Shown piece after piece: positions 35,366-43,879 of a stretch of DNA of 64,000 nt (position 1 is the first letter of the stretch; each line of letters begins with the position of its first letter). The notes under the pieces were generated by a model, which had not been told where the DNA came from, made no database searches, and saw nothing but the letters and a program-made list of their open reading frames with translations. The position numbers and the translations under genes were made by a program. The stretch is from the NCBI GenBank assembly GCA_934454635.1, contig CAKSFR010000005.1:62001-126000 (forward strand). The letters are read 5' to 3'. The stretch comes from an uncultured Ruminiclostridium sp. GTDB lineage: Bacteria; Bacillota; Clostridia; Oscillospirales; Ruminococcaceae.

Positions 35366-37678
35366 ATGAAATTTGCAGACGGACTCTGGCTCAACAAGCC
35401 CGGCTACGGCGTAAACTACGCAACACAGATTTACGAGGTTACCGCAGACGAAACCTCCGTAAACGTTCTCGCAACAAATCAATGGATAGGCAACCGCGGA
35501 ATGACTCTCGGCGGTCCCGTTCTCGAAATCTCGTTCACTTCCACCCTCGAAAACACTATCAAGGTCACTCTCGACCACTTCAAGGGACGCGTAAAGAAGT
35601 CGCCGTCTTTCACTCTTTATGAGGACAGCGCATTCAAGCCCGTTATTACGGAAAACGAAAACGACTTTACGCTTACTTCGGGAAAGACCCGCGTGGTTAT
35701 TCCGAAAACGGGCGCTTGGGACATCAAGTATTACTATGAAGACAAGCTCCTCACGAAGCAGGGCTGGCGCACTACCTCGTATATCACGGAGGAACAGTGG
35801 AAAACCGACGAACGCATGGCAAACGACGCTATGAAGCCGTTTTTTGCGCATGATGAAACTGCCGACGGCGGCGTTATGCGTGAAATGATGAACATCAGCG
35901 TAGGCGAAAACATCTACGGCTTCGGCGAAAAATTCTCAACATTCGTTAAAAACGGTCAGACGGTTGAATGTTGGAACAACGACGGCGGAACTTCCTCCGA
36001 ACAGAGCTACAAGTCGATCCCGTTCTACGTTTCCTCCAAAAACTACGGTCTTTTTGTAAACCACCCCGAAAAGGTTACGTTTGAAGTTGCGAGCGAGACC
36101 GTTTCAAAGGTTGCTTTCTCCGTTCAGGGCGAACATCTCCAGTACTTCGTTATCGGCGGAAGCAATATCGCGGACATAATCTCCACATACACGACGCTCA
36201 CGGGAAAGCCCGCGCTTACGCCCGCGTATACATTCGGTCTCTGGCTCACCACCTCTTTCACCACGAACTACGACGAAGCGACGGTTTCGAGCTTTATCGA
36301 CGGCATGGCTGAACGCGATATTCCGCTTGAAGTTTTCCACTTCGACTGCTTCTGGATGAAGGAATTTAACTGGTGCGACCTCACATGGGACAAGAGAATG
36401 TTCCCAGATCCGAAGGCAATGCTCGACCGCCTTAAAGCAAAGGGGCTTGAGATATGCGTATGGATCAACTCCTACATTGCGCAGCGCTCTTCGCTGTTCG
36501 ACGAGGGTGTTAAAAACGGATATTTCCTCAAGACAACAGACGGCTCCGTTTGGCAGGGCGATATGTGGCAGCCCGGAATGGCTATCGTTGACTTTACAAA
36601 TCCCGCAGCGTGCGAATGGTACAAGAGCAAGCTCCGCGCGCTCTGCGAAATGGGCGTAAACGCGTTCAAGACCGATTTCGGCGAGAGAATCCCCACAAAG
36701 GACATCGTATACTTCGACGGCAGCGACCCGTACAAAATGCACAACTACTACACATATCTTTACAATAAGACCGTATTTGAAGTTCTCGAGGAATACTACG
36801 GCAAGGACAAGGCTTGTCTGTTCGCGCGCTCCGCGACAGTCGGCGGTCAGCAGTTCCCTGTTCACTGGGGCGGCGACTGCTTCTCAAACTACGAATCCAT
36901 GTGGGAAACCGTACGCGGCGGACTTTCGCTCTGCCTTTCCGGCTTCGGCTATTTCAGCCACGATATTTCCGGCTTCGAGGCTCAAGGTACTCCCGACCTC
37001 TACAAGCGCTGGTCTGCGTTCGGTCTTATGTCCTCTCACTCCAGACTGCACGGAAACAGCTCCTACCGCGTTCCGTGGAATTTCGACGAGGAAAGCTGCG
37101 ATGTTCTGCGCCACTGGACAAAACTCAAGGGCCGCCTGATGCCGTATCTTTTTGCAAACGCGGTAAAGACCCACACGACAGGTATCCCGATGATGCGCGC
37201 AATGGTAATGGAATACGGCTTCGACCCCGCAACTCTGCCGCTTGACCGACAGTATATGCTCGGCGACAATCTGCTTGTTGCTCCCGTATTCAACGAAGAA
37301 GGAACAAGCTCGTTCTATCTCCCCGCAATCTCGGGCGAATGGACGGACATTCAGACGGGCGAAACGCTTGCGGGCGGAAGCTGGTACGAAAAGAAGTACG
37401 ACTACTACGGAATGCCGCTTTACGCTAAGCCGAACTCGATTATCGCATACGGCGATTTCAAGCGCAGCTTCACATACGACTACGCCGAAAACGCAAAACT
37501 CGTTGTTTACGGACTTGAGGACGGAAAAACCGCAGAATGCAAGATCTACGACAGCGAGGCTAACCTTGTTCTTACCGTTACTGCGGCAAGAAACGGCGAT
37601 ACGATCAAGGTAACAAGCAACGGTGCGACCAAAAACTTCACGGTTGAAAGCGCGCAGGGGCTTAAAATCGAAATGTAA
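35366..37678 (+). CDS. GH31 alpha-glycosidase, alpha-xylosidase-like (YicI type)
   Basis: Cytoplasmic retaining alpha-glycoside hydrolase (770 residues, no signal peptide). Catalytic nucleophile Asp437 in FKTDFGERIP, acid/base Asp504 in HWGGDCFSNYES; both contexts and the N-terminal MKFADGLWLNKPGYG match E. coli YicI, an alpha-xylosidase. The earlier ATG at 35354 sits too close to the AAAGG site. Single-gene unit with its own promoter, cre-like site and terminator; no sugar transporter is adjacent. The substrate could also be an alpha-glucoside. Confidence 0.9.
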   Translation: MKFADGLWLNKPGYGVNYATQIYEVTADETSVNVLATNQWIGNRGMTLGGPVLEISFTSTLENTIKVTLDHFKGRVKKSPSFTLYEDSAFKPVITENENDFTLTSGKTRVVIPKTGAWDIKYYYEDKLLTKQGWRTTSYITEEQWKTDERMANDAMKPFFAHDETADGGVMREMMNISVGENIYGFGEKFSTFVKNGQTVECWNNDGGTSSEQSYKSIPFYVSSKNYGLFVNHPEKVTFEVASETVSKVAFSVQGEHLQYFVIGGSNIADIISTYTTLTGKPALTPAYTFGLWLTTSFTTNYDEATVSSFIDGMAERDIPLEVFHFDCFWMKEFNWCDLTWDKRMFPDPKAMLDRLKAKGLEICVWINSYIAQRSSLFDEGVKNGYFLKTTDGSVWQGDMWQPGMAIVDFTNPAACEWYKSKLRALCEMGVNAFKTDFGERIPTKDIVYFDGSDPYKMHNYYTYLYNKTVFEVLEEYYGKDKACLFARSATVGGQQFPVHWGGDCFSNYESMWETVRGGLSLCLSGFGYFSHDISGFEAQGTPDLYKRWSAFGLMSSHSRLHGNSSYRVPWNFDEESCDVLRHWTKLKGRLMPYLFANAVKTHTTGIPMMRAMVMEYGFDPATLPLDRQYMLGDNLLVAPVFNEEGTSSFYLPAISGEWTDIQTGETLAGGSWYEKKYDYYGMPLYAKPNSIIAYGDFKRSFTYDYAENAKLVVYGLEDGKTAECKIYDSEANLVLTVTAARNGDTIKVTSNGATKNFTVESAQGLKIEM

Positions 37679-37694
37679 TACAATAACCGCGCAG

Positions 37695-37730
37695 GAACAG
37701 CTTTGCAGCAATGCAGGGCTGTTCTTTTTT
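37695..37730 (+). terminator. Terminator of the GH31 gene
   Basis: 7-bp stem GAACAGC/GCTGTTC with a 16-nt loop, then six T. Confidence 0.88.
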
Positions 37731-37754
37731 GTATTGTCGGCGAAAGCGGGAGAG

Positions 37755-37868
37755 GGGGCGGGGCGCGCGCGCCTTGCTGCGGCGAAGCCGCAGCAAGGCA
37801 GCAGGCGCGGCTTTTGCCGCGCCTGCTGTGCGTTTTGCAAAGCAAAACGCACGCGTGCGCCCCGCCCC
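37755..37868. repeat. GC-rich perfect cloverleaf (four-way junction) element
   Basis: In the 383-bp gap between the GH31 gene and tmk. Outer arms 37755-37770 and 37853-37868 pair over 16 bp (one G-T). Between them, with no spare base, lie three perfect hairpins: 37771-37799 (13 bp, loop GAA), 37800-37827 (12 bp, loop TTTT) and 37828-37852 (11 bp, loop AAA). Only ten loop bases are unpaired in 114 nt. It is far richer in G+C than its surroundings and has no credible reading frame. The rest of the gap holds the GH31 terminator, a minor imperfect CCGCC/GGCGG hairpin at about 37868-37900 and the tmk promoter. Not a recognised family; a REP/BIME-like or mobile palindromic element is the nearest idea. 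Confidence 0.85.
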
Positions 37869-37994
37869 GCCGATTTCTGCGGAGTGCGCCGAAACGGCGG
37901 AATCTGCACTGCCATGACAGCTGCGGCGTTTGGAGAAGTGCGAAAGGGCAGAAAGATTGAGAAAGCCGCGTGACAATTTTATCTGCCTTTGCCC

Positions 37995-38023
37995 TTGACT
38001 GTTGCGCACAAATGTGGTAGAAT
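37995..38023 (+). promoter_or_regulatory. Promoter of the tmk cluster
   Basis: TTGACT (37995-38000), 17 bp, TAGAAT (38018-38023). Confidence 0.8.
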
Positions 38024-38061
38024 AAACTGAATAGGTATTTTTTACTACGGAGGCCGCTTCT

Positions 38062-38724
38062 ATGCTTATTGTAATTGAAGGGCTTGACGGCTGCGGAAAA
38101 TCAACGCAGCTCGAGCTTATGAAGAAAAAGTTCACAGACGCACATTTTATCACTTTTCCGTATTATAATACATACAGCGGTAAGATCATAAGCAGCTATC
38201 TTGCGGGGGATTTTAACGAAAACGACCCCGAGATAAGTGCATATTCGGCGAGCCTTATGTACGCCGTGGATCGATACACAAGCTATAAAACGCACTGGGA
38301 ACCGCTTTACCAAAGCGGTAAACCCGTAATTTCCGCACGTTATGTCACTTCAAACGCAATATACCAGATGACAAAGCTGGACAAGACGAAATGGGACGGC
38401 TATCTGGAATGGCTGTTCGATCTTGAATATCGTAAGCTCGGACTTCCCGAACCGATAAAGACAATTTTTTTGGATATGCCGATTGAAATTTCACAAAAGC
38501 TGCTTTCGGAACGCTACGGCGGCGATGAAAGCAAAAAAGACGTGCATGAGCGCAACATTATTTTTATGGAGCACTGCCGTGAAGCGGCGCTCTACGTCGG
38601 AAAACGCTGCGGCTGGGAAATCGTGAATTGCAGCGATAACGGTCACCCGCGCAGCATTGACGAAATTCAAGACGAAATATGTGAAATAGTGCGAAAAACA
38701 ATTCAGGAGAATACGAATGCTTGA
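38062..38724 (+). CDS. tmk: Thymidylate kinase-like nucleotide kinase
   Basis: dTMP kinase family, 220 residues. P-loop EGLDGCGKST at 6-15 and a LID-type segment ERYGGDESKKDVHE with family spacing. The usual D-R-Y/F-x-x-S substrate motif reads ISARYVTSNAIYQM, with Ala in place of Asp, so substrate range may differ from canonical TMK. It heads a run of overlapping genes and overlaps the DUF2156 gene by 8 nt. Another dTMP kinase could exist elsewhere (often near holB). Confidence 0.82.
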   Translation: MLIVIEGLDGCGKSTQLELMKKKFTDAHFITFPYYNTYSGKIISSYLAGDFNENDPEISAYSASLMYAVDRYTSYKTHWEPLYQSGKPVISARYVTSNAIYQMTKLDKTKWDGYLEWLFDLEYRKLGLPEPIKTIFLDMPIEISQKLLSERYGGDESKKDVHERNIIFMEHCREAALYVGKRCGWEIVNCSDNGHPRSIDEIQDEICEIVRKTIQENTNA

Positions 38725-39598
38725 ATTTAGACCCGTAACGCTGTCGGACAAGGAATGGGTGACCGAACTGCTCGGCTATTCCAACTTCCGCGGCTGTGAA
38801 TATACTTTCGGAAACTGCTTCTGTTGGAGCGAAATTTACGATATAAAAATTTGCCGTTTTAAGGATTTTTTTCTCATAAAAAATCGGGACGGGCTTTATT
38901 TTCCCGCAGGTCGCGGAGATCTCAGAGAGGTTCTTCACGAGCTGAAAGCGTACTGTAAAGCCGCTTCACTCCCCTTTTATTTTACGACAATGAACAAACT
39001 GTCCATGCTTACGCTCAAAGAAATATACGGCGAAAGAGCGCAGGTCGGCACAAGCGCGGATTTATACGACTACGTCTACAACCGCAGCGATCTCGCCGAG
39101 CTGAGCGGTAAAAAATATCACGCAAAACGAAATCATATTGCACGATTCAGTGAAAACAACTGGAGCTATGAACCGATTACTCCGGAAAACATTTCCGAAT
39201 GCGCAGAAATGAACGACGAGTGGTGCGAACGCAATATCTGCATAAACAATATAGAGGACAAGGACAAAGCCGAGGAAATATGCGCAGTCAGAACAGGTCT
39301 GCGGAACTTTTTTGAACTGGGTTATTTCGGCGGACTTCTCCGAGTTGACGGAAAGGTTCAGGCTTTTTCTTTCGGCGAACGGCTCAACAGTGACACCGCC
39401 GTTGTCCACGTCGAAAAGGCATTCACGGATTTTCAGGGAACATATCCCATGATAAATAAACAGTTCGTTCTGAACAACTGCGGAGAATACCGCTATATCA
39501 ACCGCGAGGAGGATATGGGCGAGGAAAATCTGCGTAAGGCTAAGCAATCGTACTACCCCTGCTTTATGGAGGAAAAATTCACTGTAAATATCAAATAA
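38717..39598 (+). CDS. DUF2156 (GNAT-fold, lysyl-PG synthase C-domain-like) protein
   Basis: 293 residues related to the acyltransferase-like domain of phosphatidylglycerol lysyltransferase, but without its membrane domain. Visible blocks are KKYHAKRNHIARF, FFELGYFGGLLRVDGKVQAFSFGERL, VHVEKAF and YPMINKQF, with DMGEENLRKAKQSYYPC near the C-terminus. These soluble stand-alone forms are common in Clostridia with no proven reaction. Overlaps tmk; the DJ-1 gene follows after 12 nt. Confidence 0.85.
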   Translation: MLEFRPVTLSDKEWVTELLGYSNFRGCEYTFGNCFCWSEIYDIKICRFKDFFLIKNRDGLYFPAGRGDLREVLHELKAYCKAASLPFYFTTMNKLSMLTLKEIYGERAQVGTSADLYDYVYNRSDLAELSGKKYHAKRNHIARFSENNWSYEPITPENISECAEMNDEWCERNICINNIEDKDKAEEICAVRTGLRNFFELGYFGGLLRVDGKVQAFSFGERLNSDTAVVHVEKAFTDFQGTYPMINKQFVLNNCGEYRYINREEDMGEENLRKAKQSYYPCFMEEKFTVNIK

Positions 39599-39610
39599 CG
39601 GAGGATAGAC

Positions 39611-40153
39611 ATGATATACGTTTTTCTTGCAAACGGATTTGAGGAAACCGAGGGTATAGCTCCGGTTGACATTTTAAGAAGAAGCGGGCTTGAGGTCGTA
39701 ACGGTCGGAATCGGCGACGACGTTATCGTCAGTTCGCATGGGATAGCGGTCGTTCCGGACATCACCGAAGAACAGCTCGTTCTCGGCGACGATATCGAAA
39801 TGATAATGCTGCCCGGCGGAATGCCCGGAACACTCAATCTTGAAAAAAGCCGCGCCGTTCAGGAATCTATCGACTACTGCGCCGAAAACGACAAATACAT
39901 TGCGGCTATCTGCGCCGCGCCTTCAATCCTCGGAAAAAAAGGGCTGCTTAATGGCAAAAAAGCGGTCTGCTTCCCCGGTTTTGAAGAATTTCTGGAGGGC
40001 GCCGAGGTTTGTTCAAACCTTGTAGTCCACGACGGAAAAATTATTACCGCAAAGGGTCCCGGAGCGGCAGTTGAATTTGGACTGACTCTTTCCGAAATTC
40101 TCGCAGGCGCACCGAAAGCCAAAAAAGTAAGAGATTCTTTGCAGTGCAAATGA
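39611..40153 (+). CDS. DJ-1/PfpI family protein (YajL-like)
   Basis: 180-residue flavodoxin-like protein of the DJ-1 subfamily, associated with protection from glyoxal or oxidative damage. Start YVFLANGFEETEGIAPVDIL carries the conserved Glu; nucleophile Cys101 in AAICAAPSIL. The C-terminal TAKGPGAAVEFGLTL is typical. Ends in an ATGA overlap with the next gene. Confidence 0.92.
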   Translation: MIYVFLANGFEETEGIAPVDILRRSGLEVVTVGIGDDVIVSSHGIAVVPDITEEQLVLGDDIEMIMLPGGMPGTLNLEKSRAVQESIDYCAENDKYIAAICAAPSILGKKGLLNGKKAVCFPGFEEFLEGAEVCSNLVVHDGKIITAKGPGAAVEFGLTLSEILAGAPKAKKVRDSLQCK

Positions 40154-40737
40154 ACAAAAAAGCGCTTCGCACCGTTCTTTTACAGCGTCGGCGCGGCATG
40201 GACAAAATTTCCGCGCAAAAAAGCGACAGTATGATATATAATAATATCATAAGACTGCCGCAGGTACGCGCAGCAGAAAATTTTCTCTGCTATATCTCAA
40301 CGGACATTGAAGTCGATACACGGCAGCTTATAACCGCGCTGATTTCAGACGGAAAAAAAGTATACGCTCCGCGCTGCAAAGGCAAGGAAATGCGTTTTTT
40401 TCGCATAGCCGATTTTTCGGAGCTTAAAGCTGGCGCGTTCGGTATTCCGGAACCTACGGGCAGCGAGGAACCCGATAATTTTTCCGCTTCACTTTGCATA
40501 GTGCCCGCGCTTTCGTTTGATGAAAACGGGTATCGCCTCGGCTACGGCGGCGGCTATTACGACCGCTTTCTGCGCGGCTATGACGGTATTTCCGTCGGGA
40601 TATGCTATGATGATTTTATGGGCGAAGTTCCTCGCGAAGAACACGACCTGCCCGTTGATATACTTGTTACTGAAACAAAAATTCTGAACCTCGGATCGGA
40701 GGGATCATCTTGGAAGAAAAAGAATTTGACAATATAG
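40150..40737 (+). CDS. 5-formyltetrahydrofolate cyclo-ligase
   Basis: ATP-dependent conversion of 5-formyl-THF to methenyl-THF (FthC/YgfA family). N-terminal NKKALRTVLLQRRRGM, then the signature YRLGYGGGYYDRFL. 195 residues from the ATG at 40150, which overlaps the DJ-1 stop; a GTG at 40144 is in frame. Overlaps mltG by 28 nt. Connects to folate metabolism, as does the THF riboswitch at 21.4 kb. Confidence 0.93.
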   Translation: MNKKALRTVLLQRRRGMDKISAQKSDSMIYNNIIRLPQVRAAENFLCYISTDIEVDTRQLITALISDGKKVYAPRCKGKEMRFFRIADFSELKAGAFGIPEPTGSEEPDNFSASLCIVPALSFDENGYRLGYGGGYYDRFLRGYDGISVGICYDDFMGEVPREEHDLPVDILVTETKILNLGSEGSSWKKKNLTI

Positions 40738-42575
40738 AGAGTCTTGCCGCTTTTCTACATAGCGGCGCCGATAAGCCTGAAACCGGAGTTGCCGAAAGCG
40801 CTCCGAAGCAGGAAGCTTCCGCTCCCGTAAGGCGCCCTGCTCCGCAGCGCAGACCTCTGCCGCAGCAGAGCAGACCCGCGCAGCAGAACAATCCTGCAAA
40901 GCAGAACAATCCTGCAAAGCAGAACAATCCTGCAAAGCAGAACAACCCTGCAAAAGCCGAAGAAACCGCGCGCGAAAACGCGCCGCAGGCTGAAAAAAAG
41001 CCAAAAGTAAGCGACGACGATTTATCGGCGGTTCTCTTTTCCATTGAAAACAAGAAAAAAAAGCCGCAGTCAACGCTTGCGGCACAGGCTGCGCGCAGCA
41101 CGGAGAAAGCGTCGGCAAATCCTCCCAAAAAATCCGCGCCCGAAAAACAGCCGCAGCACACTGAGCGCATGAAAAGCGCTCCCACGATAGCCGACGTTAT
41201 AGACGAGCCGTTCAGCGCCGAGAATGCAAAGCCTGAAAAAGGCATGGTTCACTACGACAACGCTGCAACTCAGATGGTCGAAATAGGCGCAGTGCGAGCG
41301 AATCCTATGCGTACTGCGGAAATCACCGCAGAAAACGACGAAGATGAAGAAGATGAGCGCAGAAGCCGCCGTGAGATTTCAGAAATGCGCAAGCGCTATG
41401 AACGTCAGCGTCAGCGCTCCAGAACTTTCGCATATATATTGCTCGGAGCGTTCCTCTGCGTTGTGATCGTCGGAATCTCCGCGTATTTTTCAACGTATAT
41501 AGTAACATTTGCGCTTGACGTGACAGGTATCGCGCCCACGGAATTTGAACTTGACGTAGAGATCCCCGAAGGGGCTACAACAGAAGTTGTCGGAGCGATA
41601 CTTCAGGAAAACAATATAATTAAATCCGCAAAATTCTTCAAGGAGTTTGCAGATTTCACGGGTAAGAAGAACAGTTATTACTCGGGAAAATACACGCTTA
41701 GCTCAACCATGTCATATATGACTATCTTCAAGACGCTCCAAAGCGTTTCCGAAGATACGAAAACTGTCACGATACGCATTTCCGAGGGCATGACCGCGGA
41801 GGAAATCGGAAAACTGCTCGAAGAAAACAAGGTTTGCTACGCAAGCGATTTTGAAAAGTATTACAAGACCATTCAGAACAACTACGACTTTGAACGCAGG
41901 CTCAGCACAAAATCCTCAAAGTTCAATCAGCTCGAAGGCTACCTCTTCCCCGACACCTATGAATTTTACGCGGTTCTTGACGCTGAAAAAATAACGTACG
42001 AATCGAAGCAAGAACAGGACAAAGCGGAGGCTGCTCAGCGCGAAAAAGAAATCGAAAACGCCGAAGTCGCCGCGAAGAAAATGTACAAAAACTTCAACGA
42101 CAAGATAACGAAAATTATGTACAAGCAAATGGGCGAAATGAACATGACCCTCGACGAGGTGATAACACTTGCTTCAATGGTTCAGAAAGAAGCGGCGAGC
42201 GTTGATGATATGTACTATGTTGCAAGCGTTTTCCTCAACAGAATACGCAATTCGGAGGAATTTCCGTATCTCCAGTCGGACGTTACCACGCTTTATGTCG
42301 AAAACAATATAAAGCCGTTTGTGACAGACGCGGCGCGGCTGCGGCGCTATTCCGACGCATACAACACCTATATCTGCAAGGGCATTCCCGCAGGGCCGAT
42401 ATGCAGCCCGGGACTTGACGCAATAGACGCGGTGCTCAACTCGGCAGATACAAACTACTACTACTTCTGCGCAAACGAAGAAACCGGCGAGGTGTTCTAC
42501 GCTGCGACTCACGACGAACACGAAGCAAACCTTATTCTCGCGGGTCTTACCGAAACGCAGTCCGCAATCGAATAA
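40710..42575 (+). CDS. mltG: Endolytic murein transglycosylase MltG with long N-terminal extension
   Basis: Cleaves nascent glycan strands at the membrane. A cytoplasmic, low-complexity tail of about 238 residues (Pro/Gln/Ala/Lys-rich, with QNNPAK repeated four times near 58-82 and an acidic run near 209-216) precedes one membrane segment at about 239-260. The YceG domain follows with catalytic Glu494 in ASMVQKEAAS. 621 residues, against about 340-380 for the usual protein. The start is TTG, 7 nt after GGAGGGA, inside the cyclo-ligase gene. Confidence 0.92.
   Translation: MEEKEFDNIESLAAFLHSGADKPETGVAESAPKQEASAPVRRPAPQRRPLPQQSRPAQQNNPAKQNNPAKQNNPAKQNNPAKAEETARENAPQAEKKPKVSDDDLSAVLFSIENKKKKPQSTLAAQAARSTEKASANPPKKSAPEKQPQHTERMKSAPTIADVIDEPFSAENAKPEKGMVHYDNAATQMVEIGAVRANPMRTAEITAENDEDEEDERRSRREISEMRKRYERQRQRSRTFAYILLGAFLCVVIVGISAYFSTYIVTFALDVTGIAPTEFELDVEIPEGATTEVVGAILQENNIIKSAKFFKEFADFTGKKNSYYSGKYTLSSTMSYMTIFKTLQSVSEDTKTVTIRISEGMTAEEIGKLLEENKVCYASDFEKYYKTIQNNYDFERRLSTKSSKFNQLEGYLFPDTYEFYAVLDAEKITYESKQEQDKAEAAQREKEIENAEVAAKKMYKNFNDKITKIMYKQMGEMNMTLDEVITLASMVQKEAASVDDMYYVASVFLNRIRNSEEFPYLQSDVTTLYVENNIKPFVTDAARLRRYSDAYNTYICKGIPAGPICSPGLDAIDAVLNSADTNYYYFCANEETGEVFYAATHDEHEANLILAGLTETQSAIE
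40879..40950 (+). repeat. 18-bp tandem repeat inside mltG
   Basis: About four copies of CAGAACAATCCTGCAAAG, the last with one change (AACCCT), encoding QNNPAK. The near-identity at DNA level suggests recent slippage, so copy number is probably variable among strains. Confidence 0.9.
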
Positions 42576-42577
42576 TC

Positions 42578-42617
42578 ACAGCACCGCGCAGTTCGCTGAA
42601 ATTGTGCGGTGCTGAAC
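42578..42617 (+). other. Hairpin between mltG and the U32 gene
   Basis: CAGCACCGCGCA pairs with TGTGCGGTGCTG around a 15-nt loop with one mismatch-type wobble. No T-run follows, so it is more likely an RNA processing/stability element or a leaky terminator. Confidence 0.5.
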
Positions 42618-42637
42618 TGTTGAAAGGAAATGTAAAA

Positions 42638-43879
42638 ATGGCAGAGCTTCTTTCCCCCGCAGGGGATTACGAATGTCTTGAAGCGGCGGTCGATTACGGC
42701 TGCGACGCAGTATATCTGGGCGGACAGACATTCGGTATGCGCGCAAATCCGAAAAATTTCAGCATGGAAGAGCTGAAAAAGGCGGTAGATTTTGCGCACG
42801 GCAGAAACGTTAAAGTGTATCTCACCTGCAACACCGTCCCCACAAACGACGAAGCGGAGCAGTTTCCCGAATTTATCCGCGAAGCGCAGAAAACAGGCAT
42901 TGACGCGGTTATCATAGCCGATGTCGGCGTTATGGCAATGACCAAAAAATACGCTCCCGAACTTGACATACATATGTCAACGCAGGTCGGGATAATGAAC
43001 TATGAAACCGCAAACGAGCTGTACCGAATGGGTGCGAAGCGCATAGTTCTCGCACGCGAAACAAGCCTCGCCGAGATAAGAAAAATCCGAGAAAAAATTC
43101 CCGCGGATATGGAAATCGAGGCGTTTGTCCACGGGGCGATGTGCGTTTCGTTTTCGGGAAGATGCCTGCTCTCGAAATACCTCGCAAACCGCGACGCAAA
43201 CCGCGGAGCGTGCGCTCAGCCGTGCCGCTGGCGTTATTTTATAACCGAGGAAAAGCGGATCGGACAGGACTTTGAAATTTTCGAGGACAAGCGCGGAACA
43301 TATATCCTCAATGCGAAGGATCTCTGCATGATCGAGCATATAAGCGAGCTTCTCGAAGCGGGAGTTACAAGCCTGAAAATTGAAGGGCGCGCAAAATCCT
43401 CCTATTATGTCGCAACGGTCACAAACGCCTATCGCGGCGCGCTTAACGCGGCGTACAGGCACGAGCCGACCCCCGACTGGGTGCGCTCGGAAGTGTACAA
43501 AGTCAGCCACAGACCCTACTGCACGGGCTTTTTCTTTGAGCATGGCGACGCCGAACAGCATTACGAGGACAGCGGATATTACCGCGAATACGATTTCTGC
43601 GGAGTTGTCACCGAATGCAGCGGCGGCGTAATGCACCTCACTCAGCGCAACTATTTTACTCTCGACGACGAGCTTGAAATTCTCTCGCCGGGAATGAAGC
43701 CCGTGAGATTTTCGCCGACCGAAATGTTCAGCGAAAAGGGAGAAAGCGTGCGCATCGCGAACCACGCTACCGAAAAGCTGACTATCCCGTGCGATACGGT
43801 CTTTCCGAAAAATTCGATACTGCGCAAGCCGTCTAAGGACAGCCGCGAAAAAACCGAGGAGTGTACCGTATGCAGCTGA
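42638..43879 (+). CDS. U32 family peptidase-like protein (TrhP-like)
   Basis: 413 residues from the ATG at 42638 (AAAGGAAA). Start AELLSPAGDYECLEAAVDYG and the U32 signature EAFVHGAMCVSFSGRCLLS, followed by cysteines in NRGACAQPCRW that in relatives hold an Fe-S cluster. Members of this branch (TrhP, YrrO) hydroxylate tRNA uridine 34 rather than cut peptides, so tRNA modification is the better guess. Overlaps rsmA by 10 nt. Confidence 0.9.
   Translation: MAELLSPAGDYECLEAAVDYGCDAVYLGGQTFGMRANPKNFSMEELKKAVDFAHGRNVKVYLTCNTVPTNDEAEQFPEFIREAQKTGIDAVIIADVGVMAMTKKYAPELDIHMSTQVGIMNYETANELYRMGAKRIVLARETSLAEIRKIREKIPADMEIEAFVHGAMCVSFSGRCLLSKYLANRDANRGACAQPCRWRYFITEEKRIGQDFEIFEDKRGTYILNAKDLCMIEHISELLEAGVTSLKIEGRAKSSYYVATVTNAYRGALNAAYRHEPTPDWVRSEVYKVSHRPYCTGFFFEHGDAEQHYEDSGYYREYDFCGVVTECSGGVMHLTQRNYFTLDDELEILSPGMKPVRFSPTEMFSEKGESVRIANHATEKLTIPCDTVFPKNSILRKPSKDSREKTEECTVCS

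Noticed and set aside
36884..37915. Minus-strand open frame through the GH31 gene and the cloverleaf element
   Set aside because: Antisense shadow that runs across a terminator and the palindromic element; Arg/Ala-rich nonsense sequence.
40879..40950. CRISPR or intergenic repeat
   Set aside because: The 18-bp units are in frame inside mltG and encode QNNPAK.
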